Of a stretch of 64,000 nucleotides of DNA, positions 1-11,820 are shown one piece after another. The notes beneath the pieces were generated by a model that saw only the letters and a list, made by a program, of their open reading frames with translations, was not told the DNA's origin and did not search any database. Position numbers and translations under genes: made by a program. The stretch is taken from positions 434,001-498,000 of the forward strand of contig OZ024851.1 in assembly GCA_964017145.1 (NCBI GenBank). Direction: 5' to 3'. Every line of letters starts with the position of its first letter. Positions within the stretch are counted from its first letter, which is position 1. The DNA comes from Agrocybe praecox (taxonomy: Eukaryota; Basidiomycota; Agaricomycetes; Agaricales; Agrocybaceae).

Positions 1-526
1 TCGAACGTGTCCCAGACGATGGAATATTATAATTTTCATCACAAAAATCATGCCATGTTGCATCCTGTCCATGACAATTTTCTTGAGACATGGGGAGCCG
101 AGCTGCAGTGTCAGGAAAAAAGATAATTCGTTCTGGTGGCCAAGCGGCGGTCTCGAAATTCATGTTATATTTTCATTACAAAAGTTTTCTAATGTGTTTA
201 GGGTGGGCTCGCTACACGTGATGCCACGGGACCTCATCCGCTCCGTACGGTTATTTTCTTACCAGATCGTCCGGTCTGTCTATCGACAGTTTGCAACACC
301 GGCTCACCGGGCCTCTGTCATGGACAGAACGGTCACCGGTCTACTAGTATTTGTGGTACAAATGATAATTAAAAAGTTGTGTATCATGTAAAAAGATTTT
401 ATTCGACTCAGCTTCTCTATCAGGAGCATCAGCGACATTTGGGGAAAGATAGGTCTTTTCGCAATGATTTAGTATGCCAATAGTCAACTCACTACCCCCC
501 TAGTGATTCCTACTATTGAACCTTGA
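1..526. other. intergenic, no gene recognised
   Basis: No convincing coding exon, repeat or RNA gene is seen here. A 113-codon open frame near the left edge shows no family resemblance and no plausible splice partners. The last part is the 3' flank of the HET gene that follows on the minus strand. Confidence 0.5.
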
Positions 527-2623
527 TTAAACCATAGTCACGACTGTCTGTGATACATTGTCCAGCCAAACCGGATAATGGGTCAAATGAATCCTTGCCA
601 CTCTTCTGAACAGGCCTCCCACTTTCATCGCCAATAAGCCGAGCATAAAGCCTGGCTGGGGCTGATCACCCCATTTCCTCCCAGCGCGAAGAGCGATGAC
701 ATAGAAATCCATATCCCTATCCTGTTCCGTTCCTTCCTTGCTGTCAAAATGAACGCGACATGTGCTGTTGGCATCCCCATCACCGAGGCAGCTCCCACTC
801 GGAGCAAGCCACCCTCCGCCAATAGTAGTTTCTTCAAACGCGCGTTTCGTAACAGTGGGCTTCTCCTCGATAAACCGACAATTTCTCCCATCGTTCATTA
901 AAGAGTGCATCTTGACCTTCAGTGTGAGAGTCGCTTCTTTGATCTCACCAAGAGGGTGAATATGGCTTTTAGGAATGACGACGCAGCTCACGACTGACGC
1001 TTCGTACTCCGTAGAGGGCATTTCAAGCATATGAGGCCTGTGCATCAACACCCCTTCATCTGCGTCGATTGATGTCCACGACCATGTAGGTGCGCGATAT
1101 TCCCTTGGACGCTCGCCCAGCCCCATAGCAGATTCCCACAAGAGTCCATCCAGGAGTTCACTCCTCCATAAACCGGCAAGATACTCGTCTTTGGTGATAG
1201 ACTGATAAACTTCGGCAATGCTTGCGAATGCTACAAGCTTGTCGCCCGGCCAGGTAATTTTGCAAGAGCTGTATCCTCTAATAAGCCCGTCCCAGATATC
1301 ATGCATGGAATCATCGTCTCTAGTGAGCTTGCCCTTTTTCTGATCGGAGAACAACGCAGTGTCCGGGAGTTGCAGAGGTGGGCCACCTTCCCCACCTTCC
1401 TCCGGCCGGGTAATGTCTTGCATGTATCCTCGACAGGCATACATAACTCTGGGAGGCTGCAGCACGATTCTACGCGGGGAAAGAATAGTCTCTTGGAAAC
1501 ACCAAGCTCGACCATTGAGGGGGTCATATGTAGAGACTGTTTGATACCTGACTGAACGGCGGCGCCCTGGACGTTGGATGTAATATCTGAGCTTCATGGT
1601 TCCGATCTGTCCATCCGCACAGTGGAAGGGAAGTTCTGGATGTTCTCCTTCGTCCGGAAGGAAGCCATGATCAGCTCGGAATGATGATAAGATGGATAAT
1701 GTAACGTAGGAGTCTTGGTAAATGTGCCCCATGTCTGCGAGCTCACGTAGCTTGTCTTCGTCCGAATCCTGTATGATGCAAAATGCGTCTACCCAGAGCC
1801 AACGAAGACCAAGTTTATGGGTTGCAACGACTGCATCGGCGATAGTTTGTGGGAGTTCTTTGGGCAAGCCCTCGTGGATGTACTTTCGTAAATTGGATTT
1901 GGTCGTTTTCTGCTTTTGGTCACCTCCCCAGACGTAGCTCAGCGTTACGTATTGGCCTTTCAATTTTCGGTGTGTTTCAAAAATTCGCGGCGAGTCAGGT
2001 TTGCTACAGTCGATGAGGCGGGTAGGCAGTGTGGTTTCTAGTGCCGCGGGGCACGTGTCATAGTTGCGGCTGCAATTCTCCAAACACTTCTTCGCTTCCT
2101 CGTAGTCCACGTACGACGGCGAATCTCTAAAATGTGGTCCTAGTCCTATTTCCCCGGACGCAATATTATCTGATGGTACGCCATGAGTTTAAACGTTCTC
2201 AGAGTCAGACTAAATAAAAATCGCACTTTGTTCAGCGTAAATATAATACACTGACGCTTTGAAATCGTTCAGGTGAATTTCCAGCCAGTTCGTGACGTCC
2301 GTCCAGTCGACAGGAGATGAAATTCTGATAATTATTCGAATGGTGACCTCTTCCTCGGCGCCTCCGCGAGGAAAGGATTCATCAGGCAAGGCATCCCTCA
2401 CGCGTATCATCAACTTGCACCAATGACAGCCCTCCCTTGCCGCAGAGTTGGAAATCACTCCCCATGTACGAGTATAGGTATACTCGTGCTTTAGATTTGC
2501 GTCTTGACCGGCATCATCTCCCCATTTGTCAATTGCCTGATGAAAGTTCTCTCGTTTGAATGGTCCTTTCTTGCATGCGTCGCAAACTACGGGCAATGGA
2601 TTGATCTTAGCAGATCGGCTCAT
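527..2623 (-). CDS. HET-domain (heterokaryon incompatibility) protein, copy 1
   Basis: Two exons: 2623-2227 and 2169-527, with a 57-nt intron at 2226-2170 (GT donor, CAG acceptor), giving about 679 residues. The N-terminal exon has a cysteine pair CDACKKGPF and a later CHWCKL, which suggest a small zinc-binding module. The second exon opens the HET domain with TLSYVWGG, then RWLWVDAFCIIQD, and later RAWCFQE. HET proteins in fungi trigger incompatibility or cell-death responses when a partner signal is recognised; that role is family knowledge, and no partner is visible here. I chose the ATG at 2623 because the aligned paralog at 32.7 kb starts nearby; an in-frame ATG at 2716 would add 31 residues. 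The paralog lies 30 kb away in the opposite orientation with the same intron position. Confidence 0.85.
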
Positions 2624-2716
2624 AATCGCGCCCATGAGCACCTGGAAGTGGAGGCTCCAGAGGAATATTGAGCAGTGAGCAGTTTCGCGATTTTGTGATT
2701 CATTGAAAGGTTCCAC

Positions 2717-3325
2717 TCGTACTTATATAATTATGCTAAACCGCAATATGATTACTTCTGTTCGTGGCAAAACGACAGGTCAACGTGCGGCATTCGACAC
2801 GCATTCGGCCTATCGTCATTGAATTGAGATTTCACTGATGTGACTCGATTAACCAGAAATACTCAGACCAGTGACACTAGGTTCATTTGCAAGTATAATC
2901 ACGCCAATATTGGGTCTAAATGACTGGATTCTAAATTCTAATCGCCTCGATGGTGATTCGGACGGTTCTGTGACCCGAATAACATCCTAAATCACATTCA
3001 AAATTGACACATCTGATTTACTTCAAGGTACCCTGACTGATCGCGTTTCTTGATCAATAATTTCGATTTCAGTCGGTCTCTTAGAGAATAATCAGGTACG
3101 ACGCGTGACGTCATTACTTTCTCGTCCAATACGCTATTTATAGACTCGTCTGACAGTAGACTAATTCACTGGTCAGTATCACAAATTTTGTCCTTCGACA
3201 CGTTAAAAAAACTGGATAGCAACCAGAATGTCGCTAATCTCAAGTAAATGATCAAGCTTCAAGACGTGTACATATAAAACCAAATAACCGGTATCTGAAA
3301 GGAGCCAGCTGAGACTAAATGCGCG
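2717..3325. other. intergenic upstream of HET copy 1
   Basis: AT-rich sequence without a supported gene. A TATA-like stretch (tatataat on the plus strand near 2725-2735) lies about 110 bp upstream of the chosen HET start and may belong to its promoter. Confidence 0.4.
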
Positions 3326-3701
3326 TTACATACCAGCGTTGTTAACAAGCACGTCGATCCTCCCGTAAATCGATACAAATTTTTTAGCTACTTCGTGGAG
3401 ATTCTCGAAAGGTGCAGTGACGTCGAGTGATAGTATCTCAGCTCTTAGAGATTTAATATTCTCCAATTTCCCTTGCGCAATGGAGGGTGCACGACCAGGG
3501 GCTATGACCTTTGAGTCATAGCGTTTTAAAGCAGCTACAGCAAGATCGCGTCCCAAGCCAGATCTGAATATATAGTAAAGGGAATATTTTGATTGATATG
3601 TAGACCATTGAAAAATAACGAACTTTGACATTTGTTGTCCCCGTGATGAGCCAGACAAGTTGAGGAGTAGTAGTTCTCGACAACGTCACCGTAGTAGACA
3701 C
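3326..3701 (-). pseudogene. short-chain dehydrogenase/reductase (SDR) N-terminal fragment
   Basis: Reading leftward from 3701, a first segment ends in VWLITGTT, the start of the SDR nucleotide-binding motif. About 50 nt later a second segment opens with SGLGRDLAVAALKRY, carries a LDVTAPF stretch and ends in the SDR hallmark LVNNAG followed by a GTATGT donor. Joining the two segments in phase would need a donor directly after ACAAC, but the sequence there reads AAATGT instead of a GT start. Downstream I could not find a frame continuing the SDR fold (no YxxxK exon). This looks like the broken 5' third of an oxidoreductase gene. If a different splice is used the gene might still be longer, but nothing supports a full-length enzyme. 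Confidence 0.55.
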
Positions 3702-3729
3702 AACCTTTACAGTTATCTATATCCATCCC

Positions 3730-4701
3730 ATGGCCATGGTAATTTGGCGGTATGCGTACGAAAATAATCTTTCATCCTTCCTGGGCGTGCCATGGTGCAA
3801 CACGTACAACGTTGCGGGGTTTAGTAGACCCCGTCATGTGTCCACGACTGACTATTTTACCGATGCACCCCACATTTTTTGCAGGGATTGAACCCAATTT
3901 AGTATAAGTATCTTCCGGGTTTAGCCATTTTCTCTGGAGTGATTAGAGATTTAGACTTTCGTTAGACTTGTTAATAGAGCGATACGATACGCACGTAAAA
4001 TTAGCAAAAATATAGGATAGTTTCTGCTGAATTTAATGTATTTTTTGTGGTGATGATTAACGTGCAAATCATTCAGACGATCACTGACTGACCCGGATAG
4101 TCTGACATTATTGGTGGATCAGTGTTATTCGGGCGTCTACGAATTCGTACGTACTGCCTGCCGTACAGCTATATAGTGAAAAGAGAAAATATCAGCAGGA
4201 ATGCAAAAGGGATGAGTATGGTTGAAGATAAAGATACCTGGTCAAACCGGTCATTATGCTCTCACACACCCGAGTCCGCGAACTCGCAGGAGCAACATAC
4301 TGGCAGACAGAATTCCGGTGTTTTTTCCCAGTTCGATTGTAGTGCCTGCACATTACATTGCCGCCGCAGGTTATCCTCCTTGCCAGCCACTCGATCGAGC
4401 ACGAGTGGATTTTGAGACGTAAAACCGCTTCCTTAAATTTTGCAACAAGGTAAAGGAGGAGAGTCCCTTTGTTGTCGTTGACTTTCGTGGTTCTTCACAT
4501 CAGCGATTCTATGCTACAGTTGAACATTCAGGAGCAAATTTTCATGCACTCCTTAGATTGAGCGGGTTTATCTATTTCATTGAAGTGAGTACAAACTTTG
4601 GTAAAACAGTATCAAGTCCTTGAACATGGAATCAGATTCGCAAAGCACGAGCAACCAAGACCAGCAGTTAGAAAAGTGACGTTCCATTTCCCTTCAGCAA
4701 T
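3730..4701. other. intergenic, no gene recognised
   Basis: No family-like coding segment or repeat was recognised between the SDR fragment and the 3' end of the F-box gene. Short open frames around 4122-4422 overlap one another in different frames and lack recognisable motifs. Confidence 0.4.
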
Positions 4702-7124
4702 TCACAGTTTTATCCTCCTAACCTCCCATTTAACCTTACTATCCCTATCTTTTCCGTCGTCCCTAAGAAGGATGATAACCTTGTTCCCATGATCCTCCCA
4801 GTGATCCAACCTCCGAAGTTTTTTGCACTTCCACGCCAGCACTCCTGTGATCTCATCGTTCTTACGCATACGGCTGCGTTCCATCATCGAGAGATTGTTT
4901 TTCGCCGACGGGGGCACCATGGCCGATGACGTATGCAACGAAGGTGTAGGGGTATAATTTGAAGCGTTGCCACCAGGCATTGCCATATCAGACCAGCTAT
5001 TGGCGTTGGCCGAGGAGGGTATAGGGAAGGAGGAGGAAGCACCGGTATTTGAAGAAGAAACTTCGTAGAAGAAGCGAACCCCGTGGAATATGACTAGTTC
5101 CGGCAGAGTTGCCAACAATTCCGCCCACTCGACCATATTCGTCGCTGGTCCATTTGTCGTCGTCGAGGAACTACTGCCTCCGCCACCAGGAGCGCATCTG
5201 ACCGCAGAATTGTTTCCTCCTAATCTTCTTCCAAGATCGAGATGATGTACATTCGGCACCACTGAGACGAGTTTCCGAACGTCTTCCATATCGTGCCATC
5301 CTAGCATCTCGATGCGCTTGATGCCCCCGCCGGCGAATTGCTTCAAGTTCGATAAGAAAACAGAATCGGTCACTGTTCTAGACGCAGCTCCAATAGATTG
5401 TGGGGCCAAGGAAACCGGGAAATTCCCAGAGAGTTCGAAACCCTTGAGCACTTCCAACGGACGCGGACTCTGTCCTTCTAGCGGAAGACACTCTAAAATC
5501 GTATTGATAATATCCTTGGATGCATGAATCTCCCTCAACCGCGGTAGAGAACCATGCGGGATTTTTAACGCGCCACCTCCAGCTGCGCCTCCATGGATGC
5601 TAAGATCCATATGCAAGACTTCCAATGCTGGATGAGATGACAAAAAGAACGAGGGAGCAACAGATGACGCGCAACGCAAATTCACAAGTGTTACATTGGT
5701 TAAACCTGACCAACGTCCGTACATGAGAAATTCGTCAGCCAGTGGACGTGTTCGAATGGAGATCGTTCCTGCTGCAGCTGCGATTGCCAAGGGAGCAGTG
5801 TTGGCGGGAGACCTTGGGGAGATATAGATGATTTCAAGGTTCTGATAATGAAAAATAAATCAGCCAGAATTTCAAGAAAAATGAAAATAATCACCTTAAG
5901 GTTTGAACATTGATGCAACATCGTCACAATCCTGGAGAGTTCAGGTTGCTTTGCCGCTCCATAACTGTGAGGGGTAGAATGAAAAATGACGCTCTCCATC
6001 TGAAGCATCTGATGATAATAAACGTTTTAGATCGTGGGCGAGTAAGGGCCAAAGATTGATAATCTTACAGCATTATGAGAGATGCGAGACAACGACTGAC
6101 TGGAACTGGTTTGGTTCACATCTTGGTCTTCCTGCTCGCTATCACTATCCTCGCCTTGCTGCCCAAAAGAACCTTTCGGTGCAAAAATGAGGTTATCACA
6201 GATATTGATTGACTTAAGGTTCACTGCTCTGATCATTAACGTTGACCAAACATTTGCAATGGAAATTGGAGAATGGTTGCACGACCACTTGAACTCCTTT
6301 AACCCGGTCATCTTCGTCAAGGCTGAAGCAAGGAACCTCTCCTGCTTGCTATGCATGGTCAATTCGTCGTCCGTCGATTCAAGGTCGGTATCTCCTTGCA
6401 TGATGCCTTTGGGAACGAGCATTCCTTTCCCTGAACCATTTCCGTTTCCAGCCTTGAGTGAAGCAGGTACGCGTTCGTCCAAAATTTCGATAGTGCGCAC
6501 GTTCCGTGCAAGCGATCGATGGTGGTTGAGATGGTTCCAAACGCTGATAGAGGAGACTTTGCACTTGATCACCCGATATTCGAAGTGTCGAGGGAAGACG
6601 ATGTCATGTAATCTCTTACATCCCAAACCAACGTTCAAGAGATCCTTTTTGGAGTCGACGTGGAACAAGATAGCGTCGATGATCTCCGTTGGTTGCTGAG
6701 CCAAGCCGAGGCCCATTGTCATGGGATGAGAGGAAGTAATGCTGGGAGCTAAGGTACGAGCGCCCTGGAATACGAAGGGGTCGAGGATGCTCATTAGATG
6801 GAGAGATAAGGTGTGTTCAGCTGGGGTGAACTTGTACTGACATCCACCAATCCTTGATGGGAGCGAGGTAAGAAGTCTCAGCAAAACGTTCAAAGCACCG
6901 ATGGGGTCAGTTCGAAGGTGAGCGTTAGGATTGGTGTTTATCGGAGTTGTTGACGATGAGATAGGTGTCCTTGAATTCTTATCTTGGGGCCCTCTTCGTG
7001 GTCGCGCAGTCGAACGTGACGTTAGACTCGTGGCTTGGGAAATTGAGTCATTCGCAACCCGGCCCTTGGAAAGCACAGTCTTGGATTTGGAGGAGGCCAG
7101 CTTTGGTTGGGCTGAAGCAGGCAT
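4702..7124 (-). CDS. F-box-like protein with leucine-rich C-terminal half
   Basis: Three exons, all in phase 0: 7124-6069, 6008-5895 and 5841-4702, giving 769 residues. The introns are 60 and 53 nt with GTAAGA/CAG and GTGATT/CAG ends. Residues about 140-200 contain an F-box-like helix pair (QQPTEIIDAILFHVDSKKDL, then LGCKRLHDIVFPRHFEYRVI). That pattern is common in basidiomycete F-box proteins, which recruit substrates to SCF ubiquitin ligases through Skp1. The middle and C-terminal parts have repeated leucine-rich segments (NLKSINICDNL, NVTLVNLRCASS, LEVLHMDLS, IKRIEMLGWHDM) consistent with an LRR-type substrate platform. A low-complexity Ser/Asn/Gly region lies in exon 3. The first 90 residues are Ser/Thr/Lys-rich and probably disordered. 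The substrate is unknown. Confidence 0.75.
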
Positions 7125-7558
7125 CGCCTGAGAGCAAAGATGTGATGCCTAAGGTTATAATGGTACGAACTGTGACAATCCTGGTGGGGCGCAGGCCGAC
7201 AACTGTATAGTTATTCGCAAACACATGGTGCTACGCCGTGGCAGTGTGTGCGAATATATTCCTGTTGAAATTCGCCTAGAGGGTGGGCGTTCTGGAAACT
7301 CACGTGGCGTGACGCGACGCGAGAAAGTTGGAGAAAGTGCAGCGGAACCGGGTAACTGTTAGGCAGACTTTACAGCAGTAAGTACACCGTGCTTGTGATA
7401 GAATTCCGCAAAACAGAAAACTTTTCAGACTGAGGCGTAATTGAGGAACGTGGATAATATCTGGAACAATAAATCCAGACAGTAAAAATATATATTTCCA
7501 AGCAAACATGATAGCACACACCAAAGTATGGAAATTTTGGCGGATTGTCTGCTTATTG

Positions 7559-8395
7559 CTATTCTACGGCTACCAGAGCAGCAGAATCTTCGTTTTCAAC
7601 GGCTCCCAGAACGGTAGCAAGGGCATCTTTCTTCTCTCTTTTCTTTGCCCTAGCTTTAGCTGATTTAGATACTTTTCGCCTCGACGGTGGTTGGTAACTG
7701 GGAAATAGTTCATAAGCGTGAAGCCTGAATGGAACATAGGAACTTACGTTGCCCCCCTCTCTACTAATTCTGGGAGCTCCTTTAGTGATAGTGTTACCCG
7801 CATGAACGGGATTTGACGTTGCTTTGGGCTGCAATGAAAATTAACAAAAATATCTTACAGAACTTGTTGGACACTTACTAGTTTTTCCCTGTTAATGCGT
7901 GTACTATGGACTCAGATCGTTGAGCAGCTGCGTCCGCTTCTTTTTCTCCTTCTCCTTCAATTCCCAGCCCCTCCAAGTCGCCGATCTCATTGTACTGATA
8001 CAACCCAAGTAGCCTGGTTGATTTCGCAGCGTCCAGCTGTTTCATGAATTCGCGTTTGATTATTTCGACGACTGAAATGAGCCTTGGAACCAATTCTCCT
8101 GTAGAGGACTTGTTTTTTGAAATCGACTGCTTTCCAGGTGGCTGGATCAATCGACCCTCGCAATCGACTGAAGCTGGTAGTGTATGAAGGATGATCTTCC
8201 TATCCTCGCCCACATTCTAAGGACAATGTCAATGTATGATAATTCATGCAATTCAGGCATACTCACCTCGAGAAAAGTCAGAGATCGCGCAATCCATGCT
8301 TTCATTTTCCCTTGACTAGTTATTCGTACAACTTGCACGCTGCTATCCATTTGTATTTCTTGTTCTGAATGTGCAGCATCAAGCGTATCACCCAT
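7559..8395 (-). CDS. Alba-domain RNA/DNA-binding protein
   Basis: Four exons: 8395-8267, 8216-7879, 7828-7748 and 7697-7559, giving 228 residues. All junctions are GT-AG and in phase; the introns are about 50 nt. The Alba-like fold starts at about residue 18 with VVRITSQGKMKAWIARSLTF, continues through IILHTLPAS and then VPRLISVVEIIKREF. The third exon carries MRVTLSLKELPELVERGAT, and the tail after TYQPP is strongly basic (SKSAKARAKKREKK). Alba-type proteins in eukaryotes bind RNA, for example the RNase P/MRP subunits Rpp20/Rpp25, or act in mRNA control; which applies here cannot be told from sequence. Its start is 257 bp from the Mis12 start on the other strand, so the two genes probably share a promoter region. 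Confidence 0.8.
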
Positions 8396-8652
8396 AATTG
8401 AGGAATAGAAGATAAAAAAAGAATCCAAAATGCACAATTATAATACACGCGAACGACTGAATTTTGGTTCAACCTCGTGACCATCGAACTCCGCCCGTTG
8501 CCGCGCAAAGCCGTCAGCCTCGAAACTTGGCGGAGAAAGCGGCTTGACATAATTTGTCTGCAAGCCGTGCGGCTGACATATTTGTGCCTATTGTTCACGC
8601 TCCTGCCACCCCTCGACGACGACGACGACGGCGACGGTCCACGGAGAGCGAT
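8396..8652. promoter_or_regulatory. divergent promoter between Alba-domain gene and Mis12
   Basis: A 257-bp interval separates the start codons of two divergently transcribed conserved genes. It must hold both promoters and 5' leaders. No clear TATA box is present. A run of GAC/GGC trinucleotides (8615-8640) lies in the Mis12 leader. Confidence 0.5.
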
Positions 8653-9606
8653 ATGCCTCCATCTCAGCCTCAGCCACTGGGAAACACATCTCTTCTTCTA
8701 TGTGAAGCCCTCGGATTCTCTCCTCAACTTCTTCTGGACGATATAATCAACATCGCAAATAACGCCGTGCAAGATGGTGTAAACGGAATGGAGGAATTTT
8801 TGGAGAAATGGGCCAATGAGCGCGTAGATTCTGGAGAGTCCTCAAATGCTACTATGGATGCAACGACCCACGAAGTTGAACAAGGCCTTGTCGCGTTCCA
8901 GACGCTGCTGGAGTACCACACCGACATCGCGTTCGATTTCTTTGAGGCTTGGTGTTTGCGAAATATTTTCATGATACCCCCGGATCTGCCGATTATACTA
9001 CCACACCAAGAAGGCCTAGATCTGACTACTACACCTGAACAGGAGCAAGATGCCATGGATGAAGTAGAAGAATTGCGGAAACGGTTGGACGGTGTATGTT
9101 TCGCTCTTCATCATACCAACAATGACTAACATGTTTGAAAGCAAAGAAAGCTTAACAGGCATCTTACCCGTGCTTTGAGGACAAGCAACCGCCAGCTCTC
9201 TCAAGCAGAAGCGCGTTTGACGCGTTTATCTTCGCTTGCTTCGTCAAGTGACATCACCCTCGAATCTCTGGAACAACTCCCACAAAGGTTCCTTCAAATG
9301 TACGGGAACCTCTCCTCGCTGCCGCTGCTGGACGTTTCACCCACCACTGACTTGTCCGAACCTGGCAAACGCCATTGGGAGACCAACAAGACAGGCTATA
9401 TGAACTGGGCGATAGGTCGACTACTCGTCAAAGGTGAAGCAGAACAAGGAGTCGGACACGGAGCAGTTGATAAGCTCGACCAGAGCGCAGCTTCCATTGG
9501 GTCTGACTCTGAGCTGCTACGTGCTCTGGAATCAGTTGGGGTACTGAAGAAGGATCTCGCTTTTGTCCCGGACGAGGGAGAAGGTGATAATCGAATGGAA
9601 GAATGA
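8653..9606 (+). CDS. MIS12: kinetochore protein Mis12/Mtw1
   Basis: Two exons, 8653-9093 and about 9142-9606, giving 301 residues. The intron starts GTATGT and has a clear branch-point-like TGACTAAC. The N-terminus (residues 12-40: LLLCEALGFSPQLLLDDIIN) is the signature helix of Mis12 family proteins. The central part is coiled-coil-like (DEVEELRKRLD, then RKLNRHLTRAL). The C-terminal third has the family pattern ETNKTGYMNWAIGRLL. Mis12 is the core of the MIND complex, which links centromeric chromatin (CENP-C) to the Ndc80 microtubule-binding complex. The exact acceptor is uncertain by a few codons, because several AG dinucleotides follow the branch point. The start codon at 8653 is preferred to the upstream in-frame ATG at 8554, which would add an Arg-rich tract encoded by the trinucleotide run. 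Confidence 0.85.
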
Positions 9607-10858
9607 TTTCGATGATGACGTGTTAGGTAGAAATGTATGACTAGGTATGTCGTTGCGTTGCCTTCGTTGTACAGATCTAAACTCACTTGCCCGCCCACTT
9701 ATAGGATGTGTATTTTTATTGCCATTATGTTGTACCTATCGTATTCTGGGCTACGATCTGACTTGTAAATCCATGACTTCCTTGGAAGTATTTTGGCTTG
9801 CAATGCGTCAAGGCAAACGTGCCCTCTTGAAACATTGGAAATTGACCAAACTATGTAGAATTCCCTGAGGTGAAGTCGACACCACCACGCGAAAAGGCCC
9901 ATTATTCAATCCGGTGGTAGAAGCACTGCCTTGGTAAAGATTTTACTTCCTTCTATTCTCTGTCTGTGTTTTTCAATCACCATATGCGACTTCACCGAGC
10001 TCTTTGCGCTGCATGGCTGGGTCAGAAACGAGCTCGCTCGTCGAGCGCTTCTGTCAGACATCTGTTGTCGGCGGAATTGCTACTGAACCTCGCTGCAACC
10101 ATGGGTCGAATTGCGACATTATCATCCAATATCTATCGCAAAGCAAGCGCAGACTCCCTATTGTAACCCCCAGCTTTGGTATGGTCCGAATGAACAAGCA
10201 AACAGTCCCAAACTTTGCTGACATCATGGTGATTGATATTAGGCGCAGTCATTTTGACGAAGATGAGCGAACGCAGCGAAGGTCCGTTGTCGTATTTCTT
10301 TCTATACAGAACTCGCGTTGGGTGCCTGCCTTTGTTTTCAAGACTCTGTAGACTCTGCTTCATATTCGTGCTTAGGAACCCAAGACCTACCGAGGCGTAT
10401 TTTGGGCCTTCCCAAGGGATTGTGCTGGGTCACTCACTACTTTCGCTTGATTTTGGCTGTATCATGACACCGTACATACTACATAGCTAATGGCTCCCCC
10501 TCCTTATATGCACGATGCTCGCACCAAACCTTACATCGCCCTAAATCTCAGCGTATAAACTCTTAATCTTCCGTGCCAGTAGTGATGACGAGTTGGCAAG
10601 TCCATTAAGTGACTCAAAGAATTGCATTTTTATATTTTCTCCCGGTTCGAAATGTGCTAAAAATAGAGATATATCCGCGGTACAAATCAAATGGTCTATT
10701 ACAAGCTATCAATAAGTTTCGACAGGTTTTGACCTTGCGTGTTCCTTAATAAAATTTCGGATAAAGCCTCAGGCCTTAGGCCTCATTGTTTGAAGCTGGA
10801 TCCGGAAATGTCTATGTCCTGCGCTGATACTTTGTGCGAAAGTCCCTGCCCAACACTC
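9607..10858. other. intergenic, no gene recognised
   Basis: No coding segment with family resemblance was found. Several overlapping 60-115 codon frames around 9966-10490 occupy different frames and show no conserved motif; they could be remnants of a mobile element. Confidence 0.4.
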
Positions 10859-10860
10859 TA

Positions 10861-11818
10861 CTCGCAGCCGAAGAAAGTAACCGTGATCATGTGATCTGGG
10901 TCTTAATTCCCTCTTCTCGCATACGAAAAGAACTGTGTTCAGCACACACACTCACTATAAGAGTTCTTAATTTTAATATAAATTAATAGAAGGGATATTG
11001 AAGTATCCAGATGTAAACTTACAATTCAAAATGATTATTTTTTTGCTGTGAAATATTAATAACTCTTTCGGGCATATGTAAAATATGTTTGTCTACATTA
11101 ACAATGACTCATTCCTTCCACATAGTGTACACAGTTATTTTGAACTTGTTAATATGTGTAAAAAGAGTCGCAGAACAACCTATATCATTTTTTGGCCCGT
11201 GATAAACTGGTCCGGTGCTATAAAGATCAAGAAATTCCAAGGAATGGTAAAACAGTTGGATGCCATACTCATTGAACCATATTTTGGAGCCTATACAGCT
11301 GTTATAAATGGAATATTTTGGTAGAGATAAGCTGTACTATTTCCCCCTTTTATTTTAGCATAATTTCTTTGCGACATACTATCAAATAAATGTTTGCCTT
11401 ACACCTTGGTGTTCATTCCTCTGCACTGTTTTACCATCTCTTGAATTTTCTTGATTCTTACCGCACCAAAGCCATTTAGAATCAGCTAAAAATGTTATGG
11501 AGTATTTCCTGCCTTCACTTGCAGATATTGATGAGCTCAGAGTAACTCTGGGTGTTATGTGGAAGCAACTGGCCATTGCTGATGTTGATGGACACATTTT
11601 ACATATGCCCGAAAGAATTATTCCTATTTTAAGGCTAGAAATACACACTCGCACTTGTAAGTTTAAATTATAATACTTCACCATATAAACTATTAATTTA
11701 TATATATAAGTCTGGACTCTTGTGGTAAATGCGTGTCCTGTACACAATTCTTTTTGTGCGCGAGAAGAGAGAATAAGACCCAGATCACATGATCACGGTT
11801 ACTTTCTTCGGCTGCGAG
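10861..11818. mobile_element. 958-bp fold-back (long inverted repeat) element
   Basis: The left end CTCGCAGCCGAAGAAAGTAA is matched by its reverse complement at 11799-11818, and both ends are followed outward by TA (10859-10860 and 11819-11820). The inverted similarity does not stop at the ends. It continues through GATCATGTGATCTGGGTCTTA, the segment TCTTTCGGGCATATGTAAAAT (11062-11082 versus 11612-11632), and AATCAAGAAA..GGTAAAACAG (about 11228-11256 versus 11422-11467). Almost the whole element is therefore one imperfect palindrome centred near 11340. It encodes no transposase and is probably a non-autonomous element mobilised in trans. The flanking TA fits a Tc1/mariner-like target duplication, but that is inference. 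Confidence 0.75.
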
Positions 11819-11820
11819 TA

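Noticed and set aside
50..391. 113-codon open frame at the left edge
   Set aside because: No family-like sequence, no splice context and no support beyond being open.
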